DNA of 64,000 nt from JAIXWP01 sp965247015 (lineage in GTDB: Bacteria > Bacteroidota > Bacteroidia > Flavobacteriales_D > Sanyastnellaceae): the NCBI GenBank assembly GCA_965247015.1, contig CBDFGG010000006.1, positions 434,001 to 498,000 on the forward strand, in the 5' to 3' direction. Numbering within the stretch: position 1 is the first letter of the stretch; each line of letters starts with the position of its first letter. The translations under genes and the position numbers were made by a program. The notes below the pieces were generated by a model. The model did not search any database. It was not told the DNA's origin and saw only the letters and a program-made list of their open reading frames with translations. Of the stretch, positions 7,510 through 15,362 are shown piece by piece.

Positions 7510-10407
7510 TTGATATTCATCCGAACCTGTCTATTTCTAATTTTTCTTCTGCACGTTCTGATTGCTTGGGGCCAAAACCCACTGTACAAGCGCTTTTCAA
7601 CATCAGATGGTTTGGCGAAGCAATCCATCTATGACGTTTACCAAGATGCCGGAGGACTTATTTGGCTCGGAACAGATGAAGGCCTCGTAAGATTTGACGG
7701 ACGTACATTTCAAAAATTTTCTGCCCCTGAAAAATATAGAAAGGGCATCACCAATATTTTAGAAACAAACCAAGGAAAAATCTATTGTCAAAATTTCGCA
7801 GGTCAAGTTTTTGTAACTCATTCTGTTTATGATAGCCTTCAATATGTCCCAGAAATTCAAGGAGTTGGGCGATTCATGCAAAATGTAATAATCAATGGTC
7901 ACACAATCGGTTTCTGTGGAAATGATTACATCGGATTTTTCGATACACATAATCGACAATTAACAAGAATTCCATTTCCTACTTCCTCCGCCCAAATTTC
8001 TGTATTTAATAGAAATGATGAAAGTCTCAAAATTCATAATAACCAAACACGTGAGTTCTTTCATATTTCAGAAAATGGAGACATAAGGAAATCAACCTTT
8101 GAAAACTCTGCATCGGTACTTTTTCACCTGTCTATAAATACTGAAGATTATTTAATTTCTAAACTATATCCTTTCGAAGTAACACGCATTTCTAATGGCA
8201 AAAAATCCACGCTCGATGGACTACTACGAGAAACACTCATCAATCACATTTCGAGTATAAGCCACGACCACATAGGTGTATTCACCACTAATGGAGTGTA
8301 TATATATGACACGAATTTAAAACTCATTTGGCATTGGTTTGAAGAAGAGAGTATCTCTGGTGGTATTAAAGATTTTCAAAACAACTATTGGTTTAGCACT
8401 CTTCAAAATGGACTTATACTCGTTACTCAACCCAACGCTCGCATCGCACTTGAGCAAGAGAATTTGACCTGTATTGCTTCCAAGAAAAACAACATCATCG
8501 TAGGAACAGCAGATAACGGTATCCTTGAAATTGAGGGGATGAAGACGAAGATAATCCATTACCAAGACCCCACCAATCACGCCATGCGAGAACTGTATTA
8601 TAATGAAGCAACGGATGAATTACTCTTCTCCAACCAGTTTTTTCATATTTTATCTAATGGAAAAAATGTCACCAAAGAAATTTCTGTCAATGAGATTTCT
8701 CCTCTGAATACTAGCGCATACCTCCTGGCAGAAGCCACCACTGTTTCTATATATTCTAAAAATGAACGAGAAACAATTGCTCAACCCTATTACCATTCCT
8801 TTCAAACAAGAATTAATAATCGCTTTCTACTAAGCGACCGAACACTCCGAACCGAACACGCCAAACAAATAGATTCCCAAAATTTCCTTATCTCCACTAC
8901 CGATGGCCTTTTAAAACTTACCCCTCAAGGATCAACCGAATTACTTTTCAATAATAATAAAATTTATGCGCTCGGCCTTTGTAAAGCAGATGGTGACAGC
9001 ATTTTGATAGCAACACAAACAAACGGGATCTTACTTTACCATAAAGATAAAGTAGAAGAATATATTCCCAAATCTTCTTTATTTCAAGGAAATATAAAAC
9101 AACTAAAGCTTTACAAAAACCTATTGTACCTGCTTTACTCCAATGCACTTGAAGTATTCACTCCCAATAAAAAGAGAATTCAGTCCTTCCTGACTAGCGA
9201 TGGCTGGAATGGCTATAACCTCACTGATTTTGAAATTAAAGGCGACACCACTTTTATTACTACCGATAAAGGATTGATAGCAGTAACACTTACCAATGCA
9301 GCCTACAATGATGCTCCCCCAGTATTGCGAATACTCAACAGTAAGGTAAATCAGCTTCCGATTGATTTTAATCAAACGTATGAACTAAAAGCAGGACAAA
9401 ATTTAATTGAAATTGATTTTGCAATACTTGACTTCAAGGGACTGCAAACTACCAAAGGATATTATAGCATCAATGATGGTGATTGGATCAAGGCGAATGG
9501 AAATAAAATTATTCTGACCTCTCTTGCCCCTGGTGATTACAAGATAAAAATCAAAGCTGTAAATGCCCGCGGTGTAAGCTCTACAGTGCCATTGGAAATT
9601 AATTTTACGATCCTCACTCCTTGGTTTTGGAGCTGGTGGTTTATGACTCTTTCAGTACTAGCAATACTTACATCGATTGTCCTATTCTATAAAATCAGAC
9701 TTGGTAATGCCGAAAAAGCGAATCAACTTTTAAATGAAAAAATAGTATTAGAAAAAGCACTACACCAATCGACATTGACCAGTATCAAGTCACAAATGAA
9801 TCCCCACTTCATTTTCAACGCACTTAATACCATTCAGTCTTATATCTACACCAATGATAAAAGAGCGGCATCTGACTACTTAGTAGACTTCAGCGAACTC
9901 ACTCGACTTATTCTTGATATGAGTAATAAAGAAAGTGTTGTATTGTCCGATGAGATCAAGGCCAATTCACTATATCTAAGACTAGAAAAAATGAGGTTTG
10001 AGGATGATTTTGAATATGAAATTATCACTAATGACATTGACACTGATGCTATCCGAATTCCGTCCATGCTCATTCAGCCATATGTTGAAAATGCCGTGAA
10101 GCATGGACTCCTGCATAAGAAGAGTGATAAAAAACTAAAGCTCATCTTTGCGGAGAAGTTAGGAATTCTATTGGTGGATATCATCGACAATGGAATTGGA
10201 ATAGAAGCAGCAAGACAAATTAATAATCAGCGCCAAAAAACGCATCAGTCATTCGCTTTACAAGCCAATAAAAAGCGATTTGAAATCCTCAACACAGGGC
10301 TTAGTCAGCCCATCGGAGAAGAAATTATTTCCCTATTCGATGAAAGAGGAAATGCCGCGGGAACGCTTGTTAAGCTCAAGATTCCGTTCTCATTAAACAA
10401 GTCCTAG
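7510..10407 (+). CDS. Propeller-type histidine kinase (LytS/YpdA-like catalytic part)
   Basis: 965 residues. A TTG start is used because the signal/anchor begins at once (IFIRTCLFLIFLLHVLIAWGQ) and no ATG is near. Periplasmic part: regulator-propeller repeats (for example GGLIWLGTDEGLVRFDG) to about residue 590, then a Y_Y_Y-type beta domain (600-715). One membrane helix (about 717-740) is followed by a coiled coil and a His_kinase domain with H766 in MNPHFIFNALNT. The ATPase domain shows PYVENAVKHGL and DNGIG. It is followed 50 bp later by a LytTR regulator, its obvious partner. The stimulus is unknown. Confidence 0.92.
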   Translation: MIFIRTCLFLIFLLHVLIAWGQNPLYKRFSTSDGLAKQSIYDVYQDAGGLIWLGTDEGLVRFDGRTFQKFSAPEKYRKGITNILETNQGKIYCQNFAGQVFVTHSVYDSLQYVPEIQGVGRFMQNVIINGHTIGFCGNDYIGFFDTHNRQLTRIPFPTSSAQISVFNRNDESLKIHNNQTREFFHISENGDIRKSTFENSASVLFHLSINTEDYLISKLYPFEVTRISNGKKSTLDGLLRETLINHISSISHDHIGVFTTNGVYIYDTNLKLIWHWFEEESISGGIKDFQNNYWFSTLQNGLILVTQPNARIALEQENLTCIASKKNNIIVGTADNGILEIEGMKTKIIHYQDPTNHAMRELYYNEATDELLFSNQFFHILSNGKNVTKEISVNEISPLNTSAYLLAEATTVSIYSKNERETIAQPYYHSFQTRINNRFLLSDRTLRTEHAKQIDSQNFLISTTDGLLKLTPQGSTELLFNNNKIYALGLCKADGDSILIATQTNGILLYHKDKVEEYIPKSSLFQGNIKQLKLYKNLLYLLYSNALEVFTPNKKRIQSFLTSDGWNGYNLTDFEIKGDTTFITTDKGLIAVTLTNAAYNDAPPVLRILNSKVNQLPIDFNQTYELKAGQNLIEIDFAILDFKGLQTTKGYYSINDGDWIKANGNKIILTSLAPGDYKIKIKAVNARGVSSTVPLEINFTILTPWFWSWWFMTLSVLAILTSIVLFYKIRLGNAEKANQLLNEKIVLEKALHQSTLTSIKSQMNPHFIFNALNTIQSYIYTNDKRAASDYLVDFSELTRLILDMSNKESVVLSDEIKANSLYLRLEKMRFEDDFEYEIITNDIDTDAIRIPSMLIQPYVENAVKHGLLHKKSDKKLKLIFAEKLGILLVDIIDNGIGIEAARQINNQRQKTHQSFALQANKKRFEILNTGLSQPIGEEIISLFDERGNAAGTLVKLKIPFSLNKS

Positions 10408-10445
10408 GTTTCGTGAAATAAGAAAAGATTTCTTAGACATAATTC

Positions 10446-10453
10446 TATTTTTG
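10446..10453 (+). promoter_or_regulatory. TATTTTTG box four bases before the LytTR gene
   Basis: TATTTTTG matches TAnnTTTG and is followed by exactly four bases and the ATG at 10458. If used as a -7 box, transcription would begin about at the start codon. No TTG at the usual distance was found, so support comes from the box and spacing only. Confidence 0.4.
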
Positions 10454-10457
10454 TGAT

Positions 10458-11162
10458 ATGAAAGCAATAATTGTAGATGATGAGAAAAGGGCGCGAGTGC
10501 TGATTCGTTCAATTTTCGAAGACCATTTTTCTGATATACAAATTATAGACGACTGTCCTGACCTGCCTTCTGCCGTAAAGTCTATTAAAAAGTATGGTCC
10601 TGACTTAGTATTGCTTGATATTGAAATGCCAGGATTTAGTGGACTTCAATTACTAGATTTTTTTAATGAAGATGAAATTAACTTCTCTATCATCTTTATA
10701 ACAGCATATAATGAATTCGCCATTCAAGCATTTCAATTGAGTGCAATAGACTATATCCTCAAACCCATCAATATTACCCAGCTTTCCGAGGCTTTGGATC
10801 GATTTAAAAAACAGCGATTAAAACAGGCCCAATTACTCGAAGTATTAAAATCAAATCTTGAGTCAGAGTCCGATCGAAAAATCGCGATCCCGAATAGAGA
10901 CAGCATCACTTACATCAATGCGAAAGATGTTCTTTATGTTAAAGCCGACGGTTCTTATTCGGTATTTCACACGAAGGACGGACAAAAATATACCTTGAGT
11001 AGAAATCTCAAGTTTGTCGAACAAATGATCAGCAACATTTCATTTTTAAAAAGATGTCAGAAATCCTACATCGTAAACACCAATGAAATCAAGGCTGACA
11101 ATCACGCACAAGGAACCTTACTCCTAAGCTCCGGCATAGAAATTCCCGCAACGCTGATTTGA
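10458..11162 (+). CDS. LytTR-family response regulator, C-terminus cut short
   Basis: 234 residues. The receiver domain (1-120) has phospho-acceptor D54 (LVLLDIEMP). The LytTR DNA-binding domain (about 137-234) includes INAKDVLYVKADGSYSVFHT and FLKRCQKSYIVN. The usual family end (IPVSR plus about ten more residues) is missing: the protein ends IPATLI and the stop lies in TTGAATTCGAAATTCGG, the start of an intergenic repeat. Truncation by repeat insertion or growth is the likely reason. It probably acts with the preceding propeller kinase. Confidence 0.9.
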   Translation: MKAIIVDDEKRARVLIRSIFEDHFSDIQIIDDCPDLPSAVKSIKKYGPDLVLLDIEMPGFSGLQLLDFFNEDEINFSIIFITAYNEFAIQAFQLSAIDYILKPINITQLSEALDRFKKQRLKQAQLLEVLKSNLESESDRKIAIPNRDSITYINAKDVLYVKADGSYSVFHTKDGQKYTLSRNLKFVEQMISNISFLKRCQKSYIVNTNEIKADNHAQGTLLLSSGIEIPATLI

Positions 11163-11430
11163 ATTCGAAATTCGGAATTCGATGGGGTTCGTCCACGGAT
11201 TTGCACTGCCCTTCGACTTCGCATTTAATCTGCGCTTCGCTTAATTAAATGCTTCGCTCAGGGAACGGTGTTCGCTCGCTAAATGGAAAAAAATAAAAAA
11301 AATGCAGGCACTTTGTGCCTGCATTTTTTTTATTTTTTTCCATCCTAAGCGGAGCACCTCGTTCCCTGAGCGAAACGTAGCGTCAGCGAAGTGAAGTCGA
11401 AGGGTGGTGCAAATCCGTGGACAAACCATC
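11163..11430. repeat. Large mosaic palindrome, copy 1, with terminator-like core
   Basis: The long imperfect palindrome (about 11190-11426) is bounded by GTCCACGGATT and its inverse. Intermediate arms carry CCCTTCGACTTCGC, CGCTCAGGGAACG and their inverses. The core is a perfect 29-bp inverted repeat (11283-11311 with 11315-11343) around loop TTT, with inner stem TGCAGGCAC and A/T tracts on both sides, so it can terminate transcription in both directions. A GAATTCGAAATTCGG unit lies between it and the LytTR stop. The rest of the gap to 11556 holds AACTAAGAACAAAG units and a conserved TTCACAAAACATCCC element. Confidence 0.88.
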
Positions 11431-11556
11431 TTCCAAGAACTAAGAACAAAGAACAATGCACCAAGATCTACCTTCACAAAACATCCCCCCTTCATCATGA
11501 AATAGGCCCTATTAGAATTAAGTTACCGCCATAGGTTTGCGCAAAATTTAAATCTA

Positions 11557-12828
11557 ATGAAACAAAATTTAAAATGGTTGATGATGTCAGTGCTGGTAAT
11601 TTTGGCCACTACATCAAACGCGCAAGGCGTAATGGGAAAATTGAAGGAAAAGGCCGCGGCAGCTGGTGTTGGTGGTGGCTCTTCTAAAGTGACGGACAAG
11701 CCGTCTGAGGCAGAACTAAAGGCTGCTGCTGAAGACAAAGCAGACACTTATCTCGAATCAAAATCAATAAATAAAGACCCCAATAATGTAAGTGGAATTT
11801 ATTATTCAAATAGAATTATTGTAGGTGTTACCCCACAACGAAAATCATGTGTTTTACAAAAGTTTTTATTGAACTACGAGAACAGCGAAAACGGTCTGAA
11901 TTACTCCTTAAACCATCGCTTTTCTTATGAAGAAAAAAACGGGGTGAAAGTTCCTCCAATTTATTTAAATGTCGAATCATTCGCCCACAAAGTGAGAGTG
12001 AAAGCAGGCTTCATGGGCCTATATCCTGACTATGATGCGAAAACCACTAATTATGCATTGGTAGGAAATGAATTCAGACCAAAGATCAACGACTCAGGAG
12101 AAGCTGAATGCCCAACGAAAGCAACTCCTGAAGTGCAGCGCCTTTCTGGATTCTATTTTATTGAAGACGGTATCTTCATCATGATGCCGCAGGATTATGA
12201 AGGTAGAGATTTTGAGAAGAAGGATTGTTTCGCTGCGTTTCAACAATTCTGCGAGCCTGTTATTTTTTACAAGAAAGAAAAAGAAACGCGTGCTAGTCAA
12301 ATTACCGCTGCTGAGATTCATAAGAAGATGGCCGAGTTTGGTAAAAAATATATTTCAAATTTGGACAAAGGTGTAATTGGATTCAATCTACCACGGCCTG
12401 GAGATGCGAGTGCATCAAGCATTTTCGCTGAACCAAAGGGAAAAGTACTTGAAGTGTTCAAGCAATACCTCGAAAAGGAAGGAATGTCGAATTATGTTCC
12501 GCTTTATGCATACGTTCACTTTGATCATGCGGAATATTCAGATATCATGATTCCACATCCTTTGACAGGAGTCCAAGTCAAAAACGGACGCATCGTGGAT
12601 TTCATCGTGGTATGTAAAAACACATTGACCAATAATGATGGGAAAAATCCAGACAAATATGTAACGGGAAAGCATGTGTTTTTCCATATCAACTTTGCAG
12701 AAAATGTAAAGGATCAACAATACAACACCGAAAATTACACCGGCAAATGGTATATCTATAATTGCTCTATCCCAAGCATGGGCGTAGTAGACGAAGGCGA
12801 AGATCCAATGAAGTACAAAGGGAAATAA
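11557..12828 (+). CDS. Secreted protein of unknown function
   Basis: 423 residues; not recognised. The signal peptide MKQNLKWLMMSVLVILATTSNAQ is followed by a low-complexity KLKEKAAAAGVGGGSSK stretch seen at the front of several Bacteroidota periplasmic proteins. The remainder is a soluble mixed alpha/beta protein with no repeats or membrane helices. It stands alone, with a large palindrome before it and a bidirectional terminator after it. Its stop is in the repeat TAAGCTAATAGC. Confidence 0.8.
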   Translation: MKQNLKWLMMSVLVILATTSNAQGVMGKLKEKAAAAGVGGGSSKVTDKPSEAELKAAAEDKADTYLESKSINKDPNNVSGIYYSNRIIVGVTPQRKSCVLQKFLLNYENSENGLNYSLNHRFSYEEKNGVKVPPIYLNVESFAHKVRVKAGFMGLYPDYDAKTTNYALVGNEFRPKINDSGEAECPTKATPEVQRLSGFYFIEDGIFIMMPQDYEGRDFEKKDCFAAFQQFCEPVIFYKKEKETRASQITAAEIHKKMAEFGKKYISNLDKGVIGFNLPRPGDASASSIFAEPKGKVLEVFKQYLEKEGMSNYVPLYAYVHFDHAEYSDIMIPHPLTGVQVKNGRIVDFIVVCKNTLTNNDGKNPDKYVTGKHVFFHINFAENVKDQQYNTENYTGKWYIYNCSIPSMGVVDEGEDPMKYKGK

Positions 12829-12895
12829 GCTAATAGCTTGCGGCTAATGTCTAGTGGTTATCAGCTTTCAGCTAAGAGCCATTAGCATCAAGTTT
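12826..12895. repeat. TAGCTAATAGC-type tract at the 3' end
   Basis: Units such as GCTAATAGCTTGCGGC, GGCTAATG, TATCAGC and GAGCCATTAGC give overlapping short inverted repeats. The stop codon of the preceding gene is the TAA of the first unit. The same family occurs at 2821-2875, 13720-13775 and 37190-37232. Confidence 0.8.
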
Positions 12896-12924
12896 ATTTT
12901 CTTTATTCAAGATTCAATAATTTG

Positions 12925-12971
12925 ATATTAAAATAAAGGGCTGTCTATTAGACAGCCCTTTATTTTAATAT
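12925..12971. terminator. Perfect bidirectional terminator
   Basis: A perfect 22-bp inverted repeat (12925-12946 and 12950-12971) surrounds the 3-nt loop ATT. The inner GC stem is AAGGGCTGTCT and the outer part is A/T only, so a T-run follows the stem on either strand. It lies between two convergent genes. Confidence 0.85.
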
Positions 12972-12982
12972 TATCTTCAATC

Positions 12983-13140
12983 TTGAATTCCGAATAAGCG
13001 AAGCGGAATTCCGAATAAGCGAAGGGGAATTTCGAATAAGCGAAGCGGAATTTCGAATGAGCGAAGCGAGAATTCCGAATAAGCGAAGCGGAATTTCGAG
13101 AATCGAGAATCGAGAATTGAGAATCGAGAATCGAGAATCA
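12983..13140. repeat. GAATTCCG-AATAAGCGAAG tandem hairpins and GAGAATC tract
   Basis: About five consecutive hairpin units of the form GAATTCCG-AATAAGCGAAG-CGGAATT, with small changes in stem and loop, are followed by five to six GAGAATC units. The ydeI-like gene on the minus strand ends in the last unit: its TGA is the tca at 13138-13140. Confidence 0.88.
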
Positions 13141-13704
13141 AGTTAAATGCCTCGGCCGCAGCGACTGATTACCTCTTTCAATGATCTCTTCGATTCGTTT
13201 GGCGCGGGTTTCAGGACGCTTTGCCATGATCAACCATTGTAGCGTTGCCTTTCGAATGGACTTACTTTGAGCGTGAAAAAACTCTTCCGCTTTTTTATTT
13301 TTATTAAAAGCTTTTTGAAGTTCTTCTGGTATTGTAAGATCTTCCACTGCATCCAGGATTTCCCAACTTCCATTCTGCTTGGCAAGTTCGATGGATGCAT
13401 ATCCGGCAGGCATCATTTTACCTTCAGCAATTAAAACTTCTATTTTATTCTTGTTCACTCGTGACCAAGTACTCTTCGCTTTTCTTTTGCTAAAAAATTG
13501 AATGGAACTATCCTTGTCGCGCTTTCGATGCACGGAATCAATCCATCCAAAGCACAACGCTTCATCTACGGCATCGCTCCATTTCAATGAAGGCTGACCT
13601 GAAGCTTTATTATAATAAATAAGCCATACAGAATCCTCAGAAGCATGGTGTCCTTCCAACCACCGCCTCCACTCTGCCTTACTTCGGGGATAAAATTCAT
13701 TCAT
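13138..13704 (-). CDS. YdeI/OmpD-associated (OmdA) family protein
   Basis: 188 residues, normal length. Family signatures are visible: the N-terminal FYPRSKAEWRRWLEGHH, SDAVDEALCFGWIDSV, a basic FFSKRKAKSTWSRVNKNK, and the C-terminal helical IPEELQKAFNKNKKAEEFF and KRPETRAKRIEEI. It is a predicted cytoplasmic protein. Members are described as bacteriocin- or polymyxin-protection proteins, but the biochemical role is unsettled. The stop is supplied by a TTGATTCTCG repeat. Confidence 0.88.
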   Translation of the reverse strand: MNEFYPRSKAEWRRWLEGHHASEDSVWLIYYNKASGQPSLKWSDAVDEALCFGWIDSVHRKRDKDSSIQFFSKRKAKSTWSRVNKNKIEVLIAEGKMMPAGYASIELAKQNGSWEILDAVEDLTIPEELQKAFNKNKKAEEFFHAQSKSIRKATLQWLIMAKRPETRAKRIEEIIERGNQSLRPRHLT

Positions 13705-13719
13705 AAAAAAGCTTGTGGC

Positions 13720-13805
13720 TTTAGGCTATAAGCTAATAGCTATTAGCCATTAGCTGCAAACCAGATTTTTTTTTTCGAGAATCGAGAATCGTAAATCGTG
13801 AATCA
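13720..13805. repeat. TAGCTAATAGC tract followed by GAGAATCG tract
   Basis: Between two minus-strand genes. GGCTATAAGCTAATAGC and its imperfect inverse (13723-13756) are followed by a T-run and two GAGAATCG units, with diverged ones (GTAAATCG, GTGAATC). The GH16 gene ends inside the last unit, TGA at 13803-13805. Confidence 0.8.
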
Positions 13806-14711
13806 ATCCACCTTCTCATAATACCTGATATAATCAATATCCATCGACTGTGGGAAGAGGTTGGGCTTGTCAGGACCGTCTGGTGTTTTCTTTACAGATA
13901 CATTGGTAATAATCTGCATGGGATCGCGTGGGAAAGGTGTTTCTTCTGGTTTCTTTTTCTTTTTCAAGAAATCCGCGCATTGCTTTGCTCTTCCCTTCAT
14001 GCCTTTGTAGCGATACATCGTGCGCTTCAAATCACCATCTACCCACCACTCTATTTTGCACTCATCCCAAACACATGTGAAGGTGTGAAATCCTTCTGAG
14101 ATGTCTTCTCCGAGATAACCCTCAATCGACATTCCTCCTTTGTAATGTGCAGTCATATTGTGCCATTTCGATAAACGCTTCTCACTATACATCATTTTAA
14201 ATGGACCTTTCACATCCCAATATTCAAAGACATCGATCTCATTATTCACTCCATCTTTTTCACCATACATCCAAAATGCTGAATTGAGTCCCTTACTCTT
14301 CGGAATGCGGCAGCGAATCTCATACATTCCAAAACCAAAACTTTCTTTTGAGTTTATTTCTCCGCTCGAATGTGTCGCATTTCCTTTGAATGGCTTCATA
14401 CCATCTTTAATCCATATATCATATGGTCGATCAATCATGGTGTCATTCTTCAATACCAACTTCAACAATCCTTGCGACACTTCTACATTCTCACGCAAGT
14501 ACCATACATAGTTGGAGCCTTGCATAGGATCACGAGGAATACCTTCAATGATGCGCCATTTCGACTCATCGAGCTTCGTTCCATCAAAGTCATCTCCAAA
14601 CGACATGACCCATTTTTCATTTTCACCAGCAGCATTCTTTCGAACGAGGGTGTCTTGTGCATTTGCAACGCTCACCGCTGCAACTAATAAAGAGGTTATA
14701 AGTGTTCTCAT
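13803..14711 (-). CDS. Secreted glycoside hydrolase family 16 enzyme
   Basis: 302 residues. Signal peptide MRTLITSLLVAAVSVANAQ, then a single GH16 jelly-roll. The catalytic motif is NEIDVFEYW: nucleophile E158, D160 and acid/base E163. Also visible are the opening FGDDFDGTKLDESKW and substrate-cleft aromatics (SAFWMYG, FHTFTCVWDECKIEWWVDG). It likely hydrolyses beta-1,3- or beta-1,4-linked glucans or galactans; the exact specificity cannot be told. There is no T9SS domain, so it is periplasmic or type II-like exported. Confidence 0.93.
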   Translation of the reverse strand: MRTLITSLLVAAVSVANAQDTLVRKNAAGENEKWVMSFGDDFDGTKLDESKWRIIEGIPRDPMQGSNYVWYLRENVEVSQGLLKLVLKNDTMIDRPYDIWIKDGMKPFKGNATHSSGEINSKESFGFGMYEIRCRIPKSKGLNSAFWMYGEKDGVNNEIDVFEYWDVKGPFKMMYSEKRLSKWHNMTAHYKGGMSIEGYLGEDISEGFHTFTCVWDECKIEWWVDGDLKRTMYRYKGMKGRAKQCADFLKKKKKPEETPFPRDPMQIITNVSVKKTPDGPDKPNLFPQSMDIDYIRYYEKVD

Positions 14712-14715
14712 GAAA

Positions 14716-14723
14716 CGAAAATA
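14716..14723 (-). promoter_or_regulatory. TATTTTCG box four bases before the GH16 start
   Basis: On the minus strand TATTTTCG (14723-14716) is followed by TTTC and the ATG at 14711. It is one of seven cases in this window of a TATnTT(T/C)G box spaced four bases from a start codon. Confidence 0.4.
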
Positions 14724-14756
14724 GTAAAATACATTATTGAGTAAAAAAATACAGTT

Positions 14757-14787
14757 TTGCTAAATTAATATGGTTATGCTAAATTTG
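14757..14787 (+). promoter_or_regulatory. Promoter of the InsA-like regulator with direct repeats
   Basis: TTG (14757-14759), 20 bp, TAAATTTG (14780-14787) is a full match to the Bacteroidota promoter consensus, 14 bp before the ATG. The word GCTAAATT occurs twice, starting at 14759 and 14778 (19 bp apart), once over each promoter element. This would suit an autoregulatory dimer binding one face of the helix. Confidence 0.65.
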
Positions 14788-14801
14788 TATATATTTACAT
14801 T

Positions 14802-15221
14802 ATGAAGGATATAAAGTGCCCCAAATGTGAATCATATCGGGTGATTAAGAGCGGAATCATCAATGAAAAACAACGTTACAATTGTAAAAACTGTAGCTAT
14901 TATTTCACTGTCGATAAGCTCGGAAAAAAAATCGATACGTACTATGTCACCAAGGCGCTTCAACTCTATATCGAAGGACTCTCCTATCGCGAAATCGAAC
15001 GTTTGCTCGGTGTAAGTCACGTCTCTGTGATGAACTGGGTAAAACAATATGGAATCACCAGAGCGTCGAACAGTCAATACCACCCCACCTACCGCATCCT
15101 TACACATACGGAGTTAATCCAATATCTTTCCGATAAAAAACACCTCGATGGAGCTGGTGCTATTATCACTGAAGTGGGCGATAAATTCATGCTCATTCGA
15201 TGGGAAAGATTTAGACAATAA
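14802..15221 (+). CDS. Small zinc-ribbon/HTH protein related to IS1 InsA
   Basis: 139 residues. An N-terminal zinc ribbon (CPKC at 6-9, CKNC at 29-32) like the InsA/IS1 DNA-binding module is followed by a helix-turn-helix (YIEGLSYREIERLLGVSHVSVMNWVKQYG, about 60-88). The C-terminal 50 residues end in DKFMLIRWERFRQ. There is no DDE catalytic domain, no partner InsB frame and no terminal inverted repeats, so this looks like a domesticated DNA-binding protein. It precedes the acetate/propionate operon on the same strand and may be its regulator. That role is inferred from position. Confidence 0.75.
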   Translation: MKDIKCPKCESYRVIKSGIINEKQRYNCKNCSYYFTVDKLGKKIDTYYVTKALQLYIEGLSYREIERLLGVSHVSVMNWVKQYGITRASNSQYHPTYRILTHTELIQYLSDKKHLDGAGAIITEVGDKFMLIRWERFRQ

Positions 15222-15362
15222 CTATATAATTTTACATTCAACTATATAACATTTGGTTTTGTTGGAAAGGTCGCTTCTATTTGGGGCATTCAATTTCTAA
15301 TCTCCTGGTGCGCAACAGGTAACAAGAATTGACCAAGACCTTTTAACCAAACAAACCAAACC

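Noticed and set aside
14802..15221. IS1-type insertion sequence
   Set aside because: Only the InsA-like DNA-binding part is present. There is no DDE transposase, no frameshift partner, no terminal inverted repeats and no target duplication.
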